Of a DNA stretch of 13,868 nucleotides, positions 1-6,651 are shown one piece after another. The stretch comes from Paracoccaceae bacterium. Its GTDB lineage: Bacteria; Pseudomonadota; Alphaproteobacteria; Rhodobacterales; Rhodobacteraceae. Both the position numbers and the translations under genes were made by a program. The notes under the pieces were generated by a model. That model was not told the DNA's origin. It made no database searches and worked only from the letters and a program-made list of their open reading frames with translations. The stretch's first letter is position 1. Each line of letters starts with the position of its first letter. The DNA is taken from the NCBI GenBank assembly GCA_003500165.1, contig DNSZ01000270.1, positions 1,405 through 15,272 on the forward strand, in the 5' to 3' direction.

Positions 1-108
1 GGCCAGCATTGCCGTGACGGCCCCGGCGCCGGCCGGCGCGGCCAGCCACGCCGCGCGGCGCGCGCCCGGTGGGCCGTCGCCCAGCAGAAGGTCGTGCAGT
101 GCGGTCAC
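1..108 (-). CDS. Unidentified gene, 5' end only, last visible member of the peptide-ABC operon
   Basis: I do not recognise this gene. A GTG at 106-108 overlaps the TGA of the dppF-like gene (105-107) as GTGA, and the frame then stays open for 36 codons to the window edge. The visible protein starts M-T-A-L-H-D-L-L-L-G-D-G and continues Ala/Gly/Pro-rich, with no motif long enough to place it in a family. The case for it being real is the junction: the three preceding junctions in this operon are also 4-base stop/start overlaps. In comparable operons a peptidase, amidohydrolase, amidase or CoA ligase often follows the ATPases, but nothing seen here picks one. No separate Shine-Dalgarno is obvious, so expression would depend on translational coupling to dppF. 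Random open frames of this length are common in GC-rich DNA, so confidence is moderate. Confidence 0.5.
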   Translation of the reverse strand, partial: MTALHDLLLGDGPPGARRAAWLAAPAGAGAVTAMLA

Positions 109-1106
109 GCAGCGGCCCCGTTCTCGCGCAGGCAGGCGGTGCGCCGCCCGGTCGGGCCGGCCTCGATCGCCGGCACGATCTCGCGGCAGGCGGGCAGCGC
201 GACCGGGCAACGCGGGTGAAAGGTGCAGCCCGGCGGCGGCGCCAGCGGCGACGGGATTTCGCCCTTGATCGGCGCATAATCCTGCGCCCGCCGATCAAGC
301 CGCGGCGCCTCGGCCAGCAGGGCGCGGGTATAGGGATGGCGCGGATCGCCGAACACCTCGTCGGCGGTGCCGATTTCGACCATCCGCCCAAGATACATGA
401 TCGCCACCCGTTCGGCGATATGCGCAACCGCCCCCAGATCGTGGCTGATGAACAGATAGGCAAAGCCGAATTCGGCGCGCAGATCCTCGAACAGGTTCAG
501 CACCTGCGCCTGGATCGAAACATCGAGCGCCGAGATCGCCTCGTCGCAGACGATCAGCCGGGGCTTCAGCGCCAGCGCCCGGGCGATGCCGACACGCTGG
601 CGCTGCCCGCCCGAGAACTGGTGCGGAAAGCGCGTCAGCACATCGGCCGACAGGCCGACCTTTTCCAGCAGATCGGCGACATAGTCGCGGCGGTCGCGGG
701 CCCGGATCAGACCATGCGCGACCGGTGCCTCGCCGACGATCTTCTCGACCCGCATGCGCGGGTTGAGCGAGGCGAACGGATCCTGAAAGATCATCTGGAC
801 CTGAAGCTGCCAGGCCCGGCGCTGTGCCGATGTCATCGCGTCGAGCGTCACGCCATCCCAGGCCAGCGTGCCGGCCGATGGCGGCTCGACCCCGGCGACC
901 ATCCGCCCAAGCGTCGATTTCCCGCAGCCCGATTCGCCGACCAGCCCCAGCACCTCGCCCGCCGCGATGTCGAAGCTGACATCGTCGACCGCGCGAACCC
1001 GGGTTTCGCGATACTTCGCCCCGACCAGATTGGCGATCCGCTCGGCCGCATCGGGCGTGCTGACATAGGTCTGGCACAGACCCCGCAGCGACAGCAGCGC
1101 GGTCAT
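105..1106 (-). CDS. Peptide/nickel-type ABC importer, second ATP-binding subunit (DppF/OppF family)
   Basis: Cytoplasmic ATPase that would pair with the DppD-like subunit to drive solute import. The 333-residue length is normal for DppF/OppF. Visible motifs: Walker A GESGCGKS at 57-64, Q-loop Gln108 (IFQDP), signature FSGGQ at 164-168, Walker B LIVCDE at 184-189 and switch His222 (SHD). A C-terminal oligopeptide-transporter extension follows, with Cys294, Cys300 and Cys307 in the usual GC-x-F-x-PRC pattern. The run SALDVSIQAQVLNL after Walker B is typical of the DppF/OppF branch. I chose the ATG at 1104-1106 because it overlaps the dppD stop as ATGA and the family N-terminus begins there; a longer in-frame start at 1223 would add 39 unrelated residues inside dppD. 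All catalytic motifs are intact. The substrate cannot be read from this subunit. Confidence 0.93.
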   Translation of the reverse strand: MTALLSLRGLCQTYVSTPDAAERIANLVGAKYRETRVRAVDDVSFDIAAGEVLGLVGESGCGKSTLGRMVAGVEPPSAGTLAWDGVTLDAMTSAQRRAWQLQVQMIFQDPFASLNPRMRVEKIVGEAPVAHGLIRARDRRDYVADLLEKVGLSADVLTRFPHQFSGGQRQRVGIARALALKPRLIVCDEAISALDVSIQAQVLNLFEDLRAEFGFAYLFISHDLGAVAHIAERVAIMYLGRMVEIGTADEVFGDPRHPYTRALLAEAPRLDRRAQDYAPIKGEIPSPLAPPPGCTFHPRCPVALPACREIVPAIEAGPTGRRTACLRENGAAA

Positions 1107-2077
1107 GCCCCTGCCTCCAGCGGATGGTGGCATCGCAACCAGCGACCCGGCGCGATATCGGTTGCGGCGGGTGCCGTGCCGCAGGCCGCATCGGCGCGCC
1201 CGCAGCGCGGCGCAAAGGCGCACCCTTCGGGCAGGTGGATCAGGCTGGGCGTCATGCCACGGATCGGCGCCAGCCGCTGGCCGCGCGCGGTTGCCGAGGG
1301 GATCGAGTGGATCAGGCCATGGGTATAGGGATGCGCCGGCCGGTCGAGCACGTCGTCCACCGGCCCGGTCTCGACGATGCGGCCGGCATACATCACCGCG
1401 ACCCGGTGGGCGAGCCCGGCGACCACCGTCAGATCATGGGTGATCCAGATCAGCGCGGTCTGCCGCGCCGCCATCAGCTTTTGCATCTCGAACAGGATCT
1501 GCGACTGGATCGTGACATCAAGCGCGGTGGTCGGCTCGTCGGCGACGATCAGGTCGGGTTCAAGCATCAGCGCGGCCGCGATCACCACCCGCTGGCGCAT
1601 CCCCCCCGACAGCTCGTGCGGATAGGCGCGCAGCCTTTCGGCGGGCGACGGGATGCCGACCTGGGCGAGTGCGGCTTCGGCCATTTCGCGCGCGCGGCCG
1701 CGGCTGACATCGCGATGGGCCAGGATCGTCTCGATCAGCTGGGTGTCGATCCGCAGCACCGGGTTGAGCGTCATCATCGGGTCCTGAAAGATCATCGCGA
1801 TCCGGTCGCCGCGCAGCCGGCGCAGCGCATCGGGTGCCAGCTTGCGCAGATCGGTGCCCTTCAGCCAGATCTCGCCGGCACGGATCGCGCCGGGCCTGTC
1901 GATCAGCCCCAGGATCGAGAACCCGGTGATCGTCTTGCCCGAACCGCTTTCGCCGACCAGCCCCAGAACCTCGCCCGGGCCGACCGTGAACGACACGTCG
2001 TTGACCGCGGTCAGCGTGCCGATCCGCGTCTCGAACACCGTGGTCAGGCCGTTGACCGACAGGATCGGCGCGGTCAT
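1103..2077 (-). CDS. Peptide/nickel-type ABC importer, first ATP-binding subunit (DppD/OppD family)
   Basis: Cytoplasmic ATPase, 324 residues, normal length for DppD/OppD. Motifs in order: Walker A GESGSGKT at 42-49, Q-loop Gln98 (IFQDP), signature LSGGM at 156-160, Walker B LIVADE at 176-181, D-loop TTALD and switch His214 (THD). The C-terminal oligopeptide domain carries Cys286, Cys292, Cys299 and Cys316, the spacing seen in family members that can hold an Fe-S cluster there. The ATG at 2075-2077 overlaps the stop of the dppC-like gene as ATGA, and its own stop overlaps the dppF start in the same way, so translation along the operon is probably coupled. It should form a heterodimer with the DppF-like ATPase beneath the two permeases. 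No key residue is missing. Confidence 0.93.
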   Translation of the reverse strand: MTAPILSVNGLTTVFETRIGTLTAVNDVSFTVGPGEVLGLVGESGSGKTITGFSILGLIDRPGAIRAGEIWLKGTDLRKLAPDALRRLRGDRIAMIFQDPMMTLNPVLRIDTQLIETILAHRDVSRGRAREMAEAALAQVGIPSPAERLRAYPHELSGGMRQRVVIAAALMLEPDLIVADEPTTALDVTIQSQILFEMQKLMAARQTALIWITHDLTVVAGLAHRVAVMYAGRIVETGPVDDVLDRPAHPYTHGLIHSIPSATARGQRLAPIRGMTPSLIHLPEGCAFAPRCGRADAACGTAPAATDIAPGRWLRCHHPLEAGA

Positions 2078-2958
2078 CGCTGCATCCTCGGGTTCAGGAT
2101 GTCGCGAATCTGGTCGCCCACCACATTGATGCAGACCAGCGTGAGAAGCAGCGCGATGCCGGGATAGAAGCTGATCCAGTAGCGTCCCGACAGCAGATAG
2201 TCGAAGCCATTGGCGATCAGCAGGCCGAGCGACGGTTCGGTGATCGGCACGCCGACCCCGAGGAACGAAAGCGCCGCCTCGATCGAGATCGCATTTGCGA
2301 TCTGCACCGTGGCAATCACGATGACCGGTGGCATCACATTGGGCAACAGGTGGCCGAACAGGATGCGCCAGCCGGGCAGCGCCTGCGACCGTGCGGCGGT
2401 GATGTAATCCTTGCGGATCTCGACCAGCGCGGCGCCCCGCACGGTGCGCGCGAAATAGGCCCACAGCACGATGATGAGGGCGAGGATCACCTTGTCGACC
2501 CCCTTGCCCAGCGCGGCCAGCAGCAAGAGCGCCACCAGCAGCGCGGGAAAGCTCAGCTGGATGTCGACGATCCGCATGATCAGCGAATCGACCCAGCCGC
2601 CGCGCCAGGCCGCCAGCATCCCCATGACGAGCCCGATCAGCACCGCCACACTGACCGAGATGAAGCTGACCGACAGCGAGATGCGCAAGCCGTAGATGAT
2701 CGCCGACAGCATGTCGCGGCCCTGTTCGTCGGTGCCGAGCAGATAGTGAAAGCCGTCGAAGCCGGTCGACCCCGGCGGCAGCGAGCCGTCGAAAATGTCG
2801 ATCTGCGCCAGATCGTAGGGGTTCTGGGGTGCGACCGCGCCGGCAAACACCGCCGCCAGGACGATCAGCACAAGGCCGATCGCGGCAACCACCGCGCTGG
2901 GGCTTTTCACGAAATCGCCCGCCAGGCGGCGCAGCGGCGTATCGGCGGCGGCGCTCAA
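2074..2958 (-). CDS. Peptide/nickel-type ABC importer permease (DppC family), TTG start
   Basis: Inner-membrane permease, 294 residues. It begins with a hydrophobic segment near 22-43, followed by the short periplasmic region and the DppC hallmark LGTDEQGRD (74-82) leading into the permease domain. The cytoplasmic EAA loop that docks on the ATPase is visible around 188-207 (AARSQALPGWRILFGHLLPN). Further membrane segments follow to near residue 280. The start codon appears to be TTG at 2956-2958, overlapping the dppB stop as TTGA; no in-frame ATG or GTG near the front would keep the first membrane helix. A weak AGG lies upstream on the coding strand. The TTG start plus overlap suggests expression by coupling to dppB. 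It partners the DppB-like permease. Confidence 0.91.
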   Translation of the reverse strand: MSAAADTPLRRLAGDFVKSPSAVVAAIGLVLIVLAAVFAGAVAPQNPYDLAQIDIFDGSLPPGSTGFDGFHYLLGTDEQGRDMLSAIIYGLRISLSVSFISVSVAVLIGLVMGMLAAWRGGWVDSLIMRIVDIQLSFPALLVALLLLAALGKGVDKVILALIIVLWAYFARTVRGAALVEIRKDYITAARSQALPGWRILFGHLLPNVMPPVIVIATVQIANAISIEAALSFLGVGVPITEPSLGLLIANGFDYLLSGRYWISFYPGIALLLTLVCINVVGDQIRDILNPRMQR

Positions 2959-3932
2959 CGGCCGCGTGCCTGGATGCGCACCCGCGGGTCAAGCAGCGAG
3001 TAGCCGATATCGACAAGGAAGTTGATCATCACGAACATGAAAACGGTCAGCATCAGATAGGCGACCACCACCGGCCGATCGAGCAGATTGATCGAATCGA
3101 TCAGCAGCTTGCCGATGCCCGGCCAGGCGAACACCGTCTCGGTCACCACGGCAAAGGCGATCGCGTTGCCGGTTTCCAGCCCCAGAACCGTGACCACCGG
3201 GATCAGGATGTTCTTCAGCACATGGACGCCGATGACCCGGCTGGGCGACAGGCCGCGGGCGCGGGCATATTTGACATAATCCTGCAACGCGACCTCGGCG
3301 GTGCCGGCGCGGGCCAGCCGGATGACCAGCGACATCTTGAAGATGGCAAGGTTGAGCGCCGGCAGGAACAGGTGCTTCAGCCCGTCCCAGGTCAGGAAAC
3401 TGACCGGAATGCCCAGCACATCCACCGTGTCGCCGCGGCCGCCCGCGGGCAGGATGCCCCAATAGACGGCAAACAGCATGATCAGCATCAGCCCCTGCCA
3501 GAAATTCGGGATCGAGAAACCCAGGATCGAGGCGGCCATGATCGCCTTGCTCGACGGTGCGTCGGGGCGCAGCCCGGCGATCATGCCCAGCGGCACGCCG
3601 ATCAGCACCGCCAGCAGCATGGCGAAGAACACCAGCTCCAGCGTGGCGGGCAGGCGCGACAGGATCAGCTCCAGCGCCGGGCGATTGTGGACAAAGGACG
3701 TGCCCAGATCGCCTTCGAAAATCCCGCCGACGAAGTGCCCGAACTGGACCCAGATCGGCTGATCGAGGCCCAGCCGGCGCATCGCCGCCTCTTGCGCGGC
3801 GAGGTCGTCTTCGGGGTTGATCAGCAGGTCGATCGGGTTTCCGACCGTGTAAAGGCCGAAGAACACGATCGTCGCCATCACCGCCATGACAAGGGCGGCC
3901 TGGCCGAGCCGGCGAATGAGATAGGCGAGCAT
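2955..3932 (-). CDS. Peptide/nickel-type ABC importer permease (DppB family)
   Basis: Inner-membrane permease, 325 residues, typical for DppB/OppB. The N-terminal helix (about 10-30) starts with the common LIRRLGQA pattern. The large periplasmic loop contains GLDQPIWVQF and the GDLGTSF motif (75-80). Several membrane helices follow. The EAA coupling loop is at about 222-243 (YARARGLSPSRVIGVHVLKN), followed by ETVFAWPGIGKLL (265-277), a strong family signature. The ATG at 3930-3932 fits the family N-terminus. The Shine-Dalgarno is poor, and a 12-bp GC hairpin ends only 14 bases before the start codon, so this gene is probably expressed less than the preceding binding-protein gene. It should form the membrane channel with the DppC-like subunit. 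Confidence 0.93.
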   Translation of the reverse strand: MLAYLIRRLGQAALVMAVMATIVFFGLYTVGNPIDLLINPEDDLAAQEAAMRRLGLDQPIWVQFGHFVGGIFEGDLGTSFVHNRPALELILSRLPATLELVFFAMLLAVLIGVPLGMIAGLRPDAPSSKAIMAASILGFSIPNFWQGLMLIMLFAVYWGILPAGGRGDTVDVLGIPVSFLTWDGLKHLFLPALNLAIFKMSLVIRLARAGTAEVALQDYVKYARARGLSPSRVIGVHVLKNILIPVVTVLGLETGNAIAFAVVTETVFAWPGIGKLLIDSINLLDRPVVVAYLMLTVFMFVMINFLVDIGYSLLDPRVRIQARGR

Positions 3933-3946
3933 GGCGCGCGCGGCCT

Positions 3947-3975
3947 GGCCGGCGCCCGGGCAACGGGCGCCGGCC
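3947..3975 (-). other. Perfect 12-bp hairpin between dppA-like and dppB-like genes
   Basis: On the plus strand the arm GGCCGGCGCCCG (3947-3958) is followed by 5 bases and then its exact complement CGGGCGCCGGCC (3964-3975). In the minus-strand transcript this forms a 12-bp, almost all-GC stem with a TTGCC loop, 13 bases after the dppA stop and 14 bases before the dppB start. No U-tract follows, so it is not a standard intrinsic terminator. Hairpins in this position, as in malE-malF, are known to protect the upstream mRNA or thin downstream transcription so that the binding protein outnumbers the permease. That role is inferred here. Confidence 0.75.
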
Positions 3976-3988
3976 GCGATCCGGACCG

Positions 3989-5599
3989 TTATTCGGGCCG
4001 GACGGAGGTCAGCACGGTATGCTGATCGGCCCGCGGCGTCAACGTCAGCCCGGCCTGCAACGCCCAGGGCGTGACCTCGAAATGCAGCGGCAGGATGGCC
4101 ACATCGTCGACCACGATCCGGCTGGCCTGGCGCAGCAGCGCGTCATGGGCTTCGGGGTCGACGGTGGCCAGCGCCTCTTCGATCACCGCGTCCAGTTCGG
4201 GGTTCGAATAACGCCCCCGGTTGGTGCCGCCCAGCCCCTTGTCCCGGTTCTGGCTGGCGACCAGTGCGCGCAGCGGCGAGGCCATGCCGGCCCCCGATGC
4301 GCCCCAGCCGGCCAGATAGACCGAGAATTCGTAGTTGTTGCGGCGCGAGAAGAAGACGCTTGCCGTCACCGCGTCGATCTCGGTCTCGATGCCGACCCGC
4401 GTCAGCATCTGGGCCACCGCCTGGGCGATCTTGGCGTCGTTGATGTAACGGTCATTGGGCGAGCCGATGACCAGCGAGAAGCCGTCGGGATAGCCGGCCT
4501 CGGCCAGAAGCTGCCGCGCCGCTTCCGGATCGGCGGTTTCGAGCGGGATGTCGGGATCGGTGCCGCGCATGAAATCGGGCACCATCTGCCGGGCCGGCAC
4601 GGCAAGCCCGCCCATGATCCGGTCGACGATCAGCGGCCGGTCGATGGCCAGCGAGATCGCCCTGCGGACGCGCACGTCCTTCAGCGGGTTCACCCCGTCG
4701 GTGCCCTCGATCCCCGGGGTCGGTTCGCCCTCATGGTCGAAATGCAGATAGATCATCCGCGAGGACGGCCCCTGGACCACATTGATGTCGGGGTCTTCGC
4801 GCAACCTGTCGAGGTCCTGCACGGGCGGCTTTTCGATCACGTCGACATCGCCGGCCAACAGCGCCGCGACCCGCGCGCCGTCATTGGTGATCGGGCGGAT
4901 CGTGATCGTTTCCCAATAGGGCGCATCGCCCCAATACGCGTCGTTGCGGGCCAGCACGATCCGCTCGCCCGGGATGAATTCGACGAATTTGTAGGGGCCG
5001 GTGCCGATGGCTGCGCTGCCGTCGTTATACGCGCTCGAATCGAGGTAGCTGTCGATGCCGGGACATCCCTCGGCTTCATAGGTGACCGGCCCGTCATGGC
5101 CGTTGGCCGAGGCCGACACGATCCCGAAGCTGGCGAAATCGGTCAGCAGCAGCGGATAGGGCGCCGCGGTGGTGACCTGAACGGTCATCTCGTCGGGCGC
5201 GGTGATCGTCTCTGCCGACTTGATGAAGCCGGCCATCGACGAGGGCGAGTTCGGCACATTCGGGATGCGGCAGGCGGTGTACAGGAAATCGCGGGCCGTG
5301 AACGGGCTGCCATCGTGGAACGTCACGCCTTCGCGCAGGTTGAACGTCCAGGTCAGACCATCTTCGGAGGTTTCCCAGGATTCGGCGAGACCGGGGATGA
5401 TCGCCAGATTCGCGTCCTCGTCCACCAGCGCCTCGAACATGTGCTTTCGCGTGGCGTTGTTGGGGCCCAGATTGTGGTAAAGCGGATCGATCGAGCTGGG
5501 CTCGGAGGCAAATCCCGCGGTCAGGTCTTGCGACAGCGCAGGCTGGGCGGCGACCGCCCCCAGCAGCAGCGCCAGGGCGGCGGTTGACGGTTGTTTCAT
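3989..5599 (-). CDS. Periplasmic solute-binding protein, family 5 (peptide/nickel/opine class), DppA-like
   Basis: Periplasmic receptor for the ABC importer encoded downstream. The 536-residue length is normal for SBP family 5. A Sec signal peptide covers about 1-23 (hydrophobic ALALLLGAVAA core, likely cut after ALS). The mature chain has the family landmarks: EPSSIDPLYH near 33-42, LAESWETSEDGLTWTFNLREG near 71-91 with FHDGSPFTARD following, GTGPYKF at 199-205, and VRRAISLAIDR at 311-321. Two cysteines, Cys110 and Cys179, could form a disulfide. The ATG at 5597-5599 is chosen because the signal peptide begins there and a good GGGAGAGAG ribosome site lies about 8 bases upstream; the open frame extends further upstream only through lysR sequence. 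The ligand is not readable: peptides, opines, sugars and nickel are all carried by this family. Confidence 0.92.
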   Translation of the reverse strand: MKQPSTAALALLLGAVAAQPALSQDLTAGFASEPSSIDPLYHNLGPNNATRKHMFEALVDEDANLAIIPGLAESWETSEDGLTWTFNLREGVTFHDGSPFTARDFLYTACRIPNVPNSPSSMAGFIKSAETITAPDEMTVQVTTAAPYPLLLTDFASFGIVSASANGHDGPVTYEAEGCPGIDSYLDSSAYNDGSAAIGTGPYKFVEFIPGERIVLARNDAYWGDAPYWETITIRPITNDGARVAALLAGDVDVIEKPPVQDLDRLREDPDINVVQGPSSRMIYLHFDHEGEPTPGIEGTDGVNPLKDVRVRRAISLAIDRPLIVDRIMGGLAVPARQMVPDFMRGTDPDIPLETADPEAARQLLAEAGYPDGFSLVIGSPNDRYINDAKIAQAVAQMLTRVGIETEIDAVTASVFFSRRNNYEFSVYLAGWGASGAGMASPLRALVASQNRDKGLGGTNRGRYSNPELDAVIEEALATVDPEAHDALLRQASRIVVDDVAILPLHFEVTPWALQAGLTLTPRADQHTVLTSVRPE

Positions 5600-5639
5600 G
5601 GTTCGGCTCTCTCCCTGTTCCTTGGGCGATCCTGCCACG

Positions 5640-5659
5640 GGATTCGCGGTGGGCAATCC
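5640..5659. promoter_or_regulatory. Candidate LysR dyad, GGATT-N10-AATCC, in the dppA leader
   Basis: The arms GGATT (5640-5644) and AATCC (5655-5659) are exact complements spaced by 10 bases and contain the LysR-type T-N11-A pattern (T5644 to A5656). The site lies 41-60 bases upstream of the dppA-like start, between the regulator and its presumed target. Its centre is about 40 bp from a stronger dyad at 5682-5696, the sort of spacing expected for recognition and activation sites bound by a LysR tetramer. Arms are short, so chance is possible. Confidence 0.35.
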
Positions 5660-5679
5660 TATGCTGCCCCGGACTGCGC

Positions 5680-6615
5680 CTATTCCGAATCGGAATGCCC
5701 CAGCGGCGTGAGCCGGATGCCGACCCGTTTCGCCATCGCCTCGATATCGGCCAGCAGGCATCGCAGAAAACCGGCGACTTCGGATGCGCGTGGCGACCCT
5801 GCCGGCTCGATCAGCGCCAGGGTGTGGTGGATGCGCGGCTCGAACGGGCGGATCGTCAGCGTCGCGTCGGCGGCATAGCCCGCCATCAGCCCGTTGACCA
5901 CCGTCACCCCCAGCCCGGCCGCCACGCAGCGGCAGGCGGTGCCGACGGTCGAGGTCTCGACCCGCACCCGCGGCACGACACCGGCGCGGTTGAACGCCTC
6001 CTCGATCAGTTGCCGGGTCGGCTGCCGGCGGCCCAGAACGATCAGATCGACATCGCGCAGATCGGCCGCCGAGATGACCGCTTGCGCGGCCAGGGGATGA
6101 TCGCGCGGCAGCACGCAGCAACTGGTGGCGCGGTAAAGCGGCGTGACCCGCAGCGTCGGGTGCGCAACCGGCAGGGCGACGACGGCAAAGTCGGCCTCGC
6201 GCCGCAACATGGTATCGACCGCGGCATCGGTCGTGCGCACGTCGAAGGCAAAGCGCGCGCCGGGATGGGCGGCCCCATAGCTGCGCAGAACGGTCGGCAT
6301 GATGGTGTCGGCAAGGGTCGGCACCGTGACGAAGCGCAGCGCGTCGCGCTGCCGCGCCGCGTCGCCCGACCGAAGGCCGCGCAGCCCCGAAACCGCCGCA
6401 AGCACCTCGCGGACCTGAACCAGAACGGCATGGGCGCGGGCCGTCGGCACCAGCCTGCCCTGGGCGCGGCGGAACAGCGGGAAACCCAGATCGGCCTCGA
6501 ACCGGGCCAGGATGCGGCTGACCGCCGATTGCGTCAGCCCAAGCTCGCGCGCCGCGGCCGAGACGGTGCCCGACCGCATGATCGCCTCGAAGACCTCAAG
6601 CCGCTTCAGTTCCAT
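5680..6615 (-). CDS. LysR-family transcriptional regulator, probably of the adjacent ABC operon
   Basis: DNA-binding regulator of 311 residues, the usual LysR length. The N-terminal winged helix-turn-helix is clear: LKRLEVFEAIMRSGTVSAAA opens the domain and the recognition region ELGLTQSAVSRILARFEADLGFPLF spans about 24-48, then RRAQGRLVPTA. The effector-binding part runs from about residue 93 onward. The N-terminus resembles the branch of LysR proteins that includes OccR and NocR (opine catabolism regulators); this is from memory of the family, not a search. It reads in the same direction as the dppA-like gene and ends 80 bases before it, with LysR-type dyads overlapping its stop codon and in the gap. 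The ATG at 6613-6615 gives the standard N-terminus. The most likely job is ligand-dependent control of the importer. Confidence 0.92.
   Translation of the reverse strand: MELKRLEVFEAIMRSGTVSAAARELGLTQSAVSRILARFEADLGFPLFRRAQGRLVPTARAHAVLVQVREVLAAVSGLRGLRSGDAARQRDALRFVTVPTLADTIMPTVLRSYGAAHPGARFAFDVRTTDAAVDTMLRREADFAVVALPVAHPTLRVTPLYRATSCCVLPRDHPLAAQAVISAADLRDVDLIVLGRRQPTRQLIEEAFNRAGVVPRVRVETSTVGTACRCVAAGLGVTVVNGLMAGYAADATLTIRPFEPRIHHTLALIEPAGSPRASEVAGFLRCLLADIEAMAKRVGIRLTPLGHSDSE
5682..5696. promoter_or_regulatory. Candidate LysR operator: ATTCCGA-A-TCGGAAT palindrome over the lysR stop
   Basis: Seven-base arms ATTCCGA (5682-5688) and TCGGAAT (5690-5696) are exact complements around a single central base. 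The core ATTC-N7-GAAT is a classic LysR-type site containing T-N11-A (T5683 to A5695). It overlaps the last codons and stop of lysR and sits 83-97 bases upstream of the dppA-like start. A second, weaker dyad is about 40 bp nearer to dppA. It is placed where a recognition-binding site would be if transcription starts about 25 bases before dppA. No convincing -35/-10 pair is visible. Confidence 0.5.
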
Positions 6616-6651
6616 GCCGGCCGAGCCCCCGGTCGCCGCTGCAATCCCGGA

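Noticed and set aside
3947..3975. The dppA-dppB hairpin as a rho-independent terminator
   Set aside because: No U-tract follows on the transcribed strand and coupled operon genes continue immediately, so full termination is unlikely.
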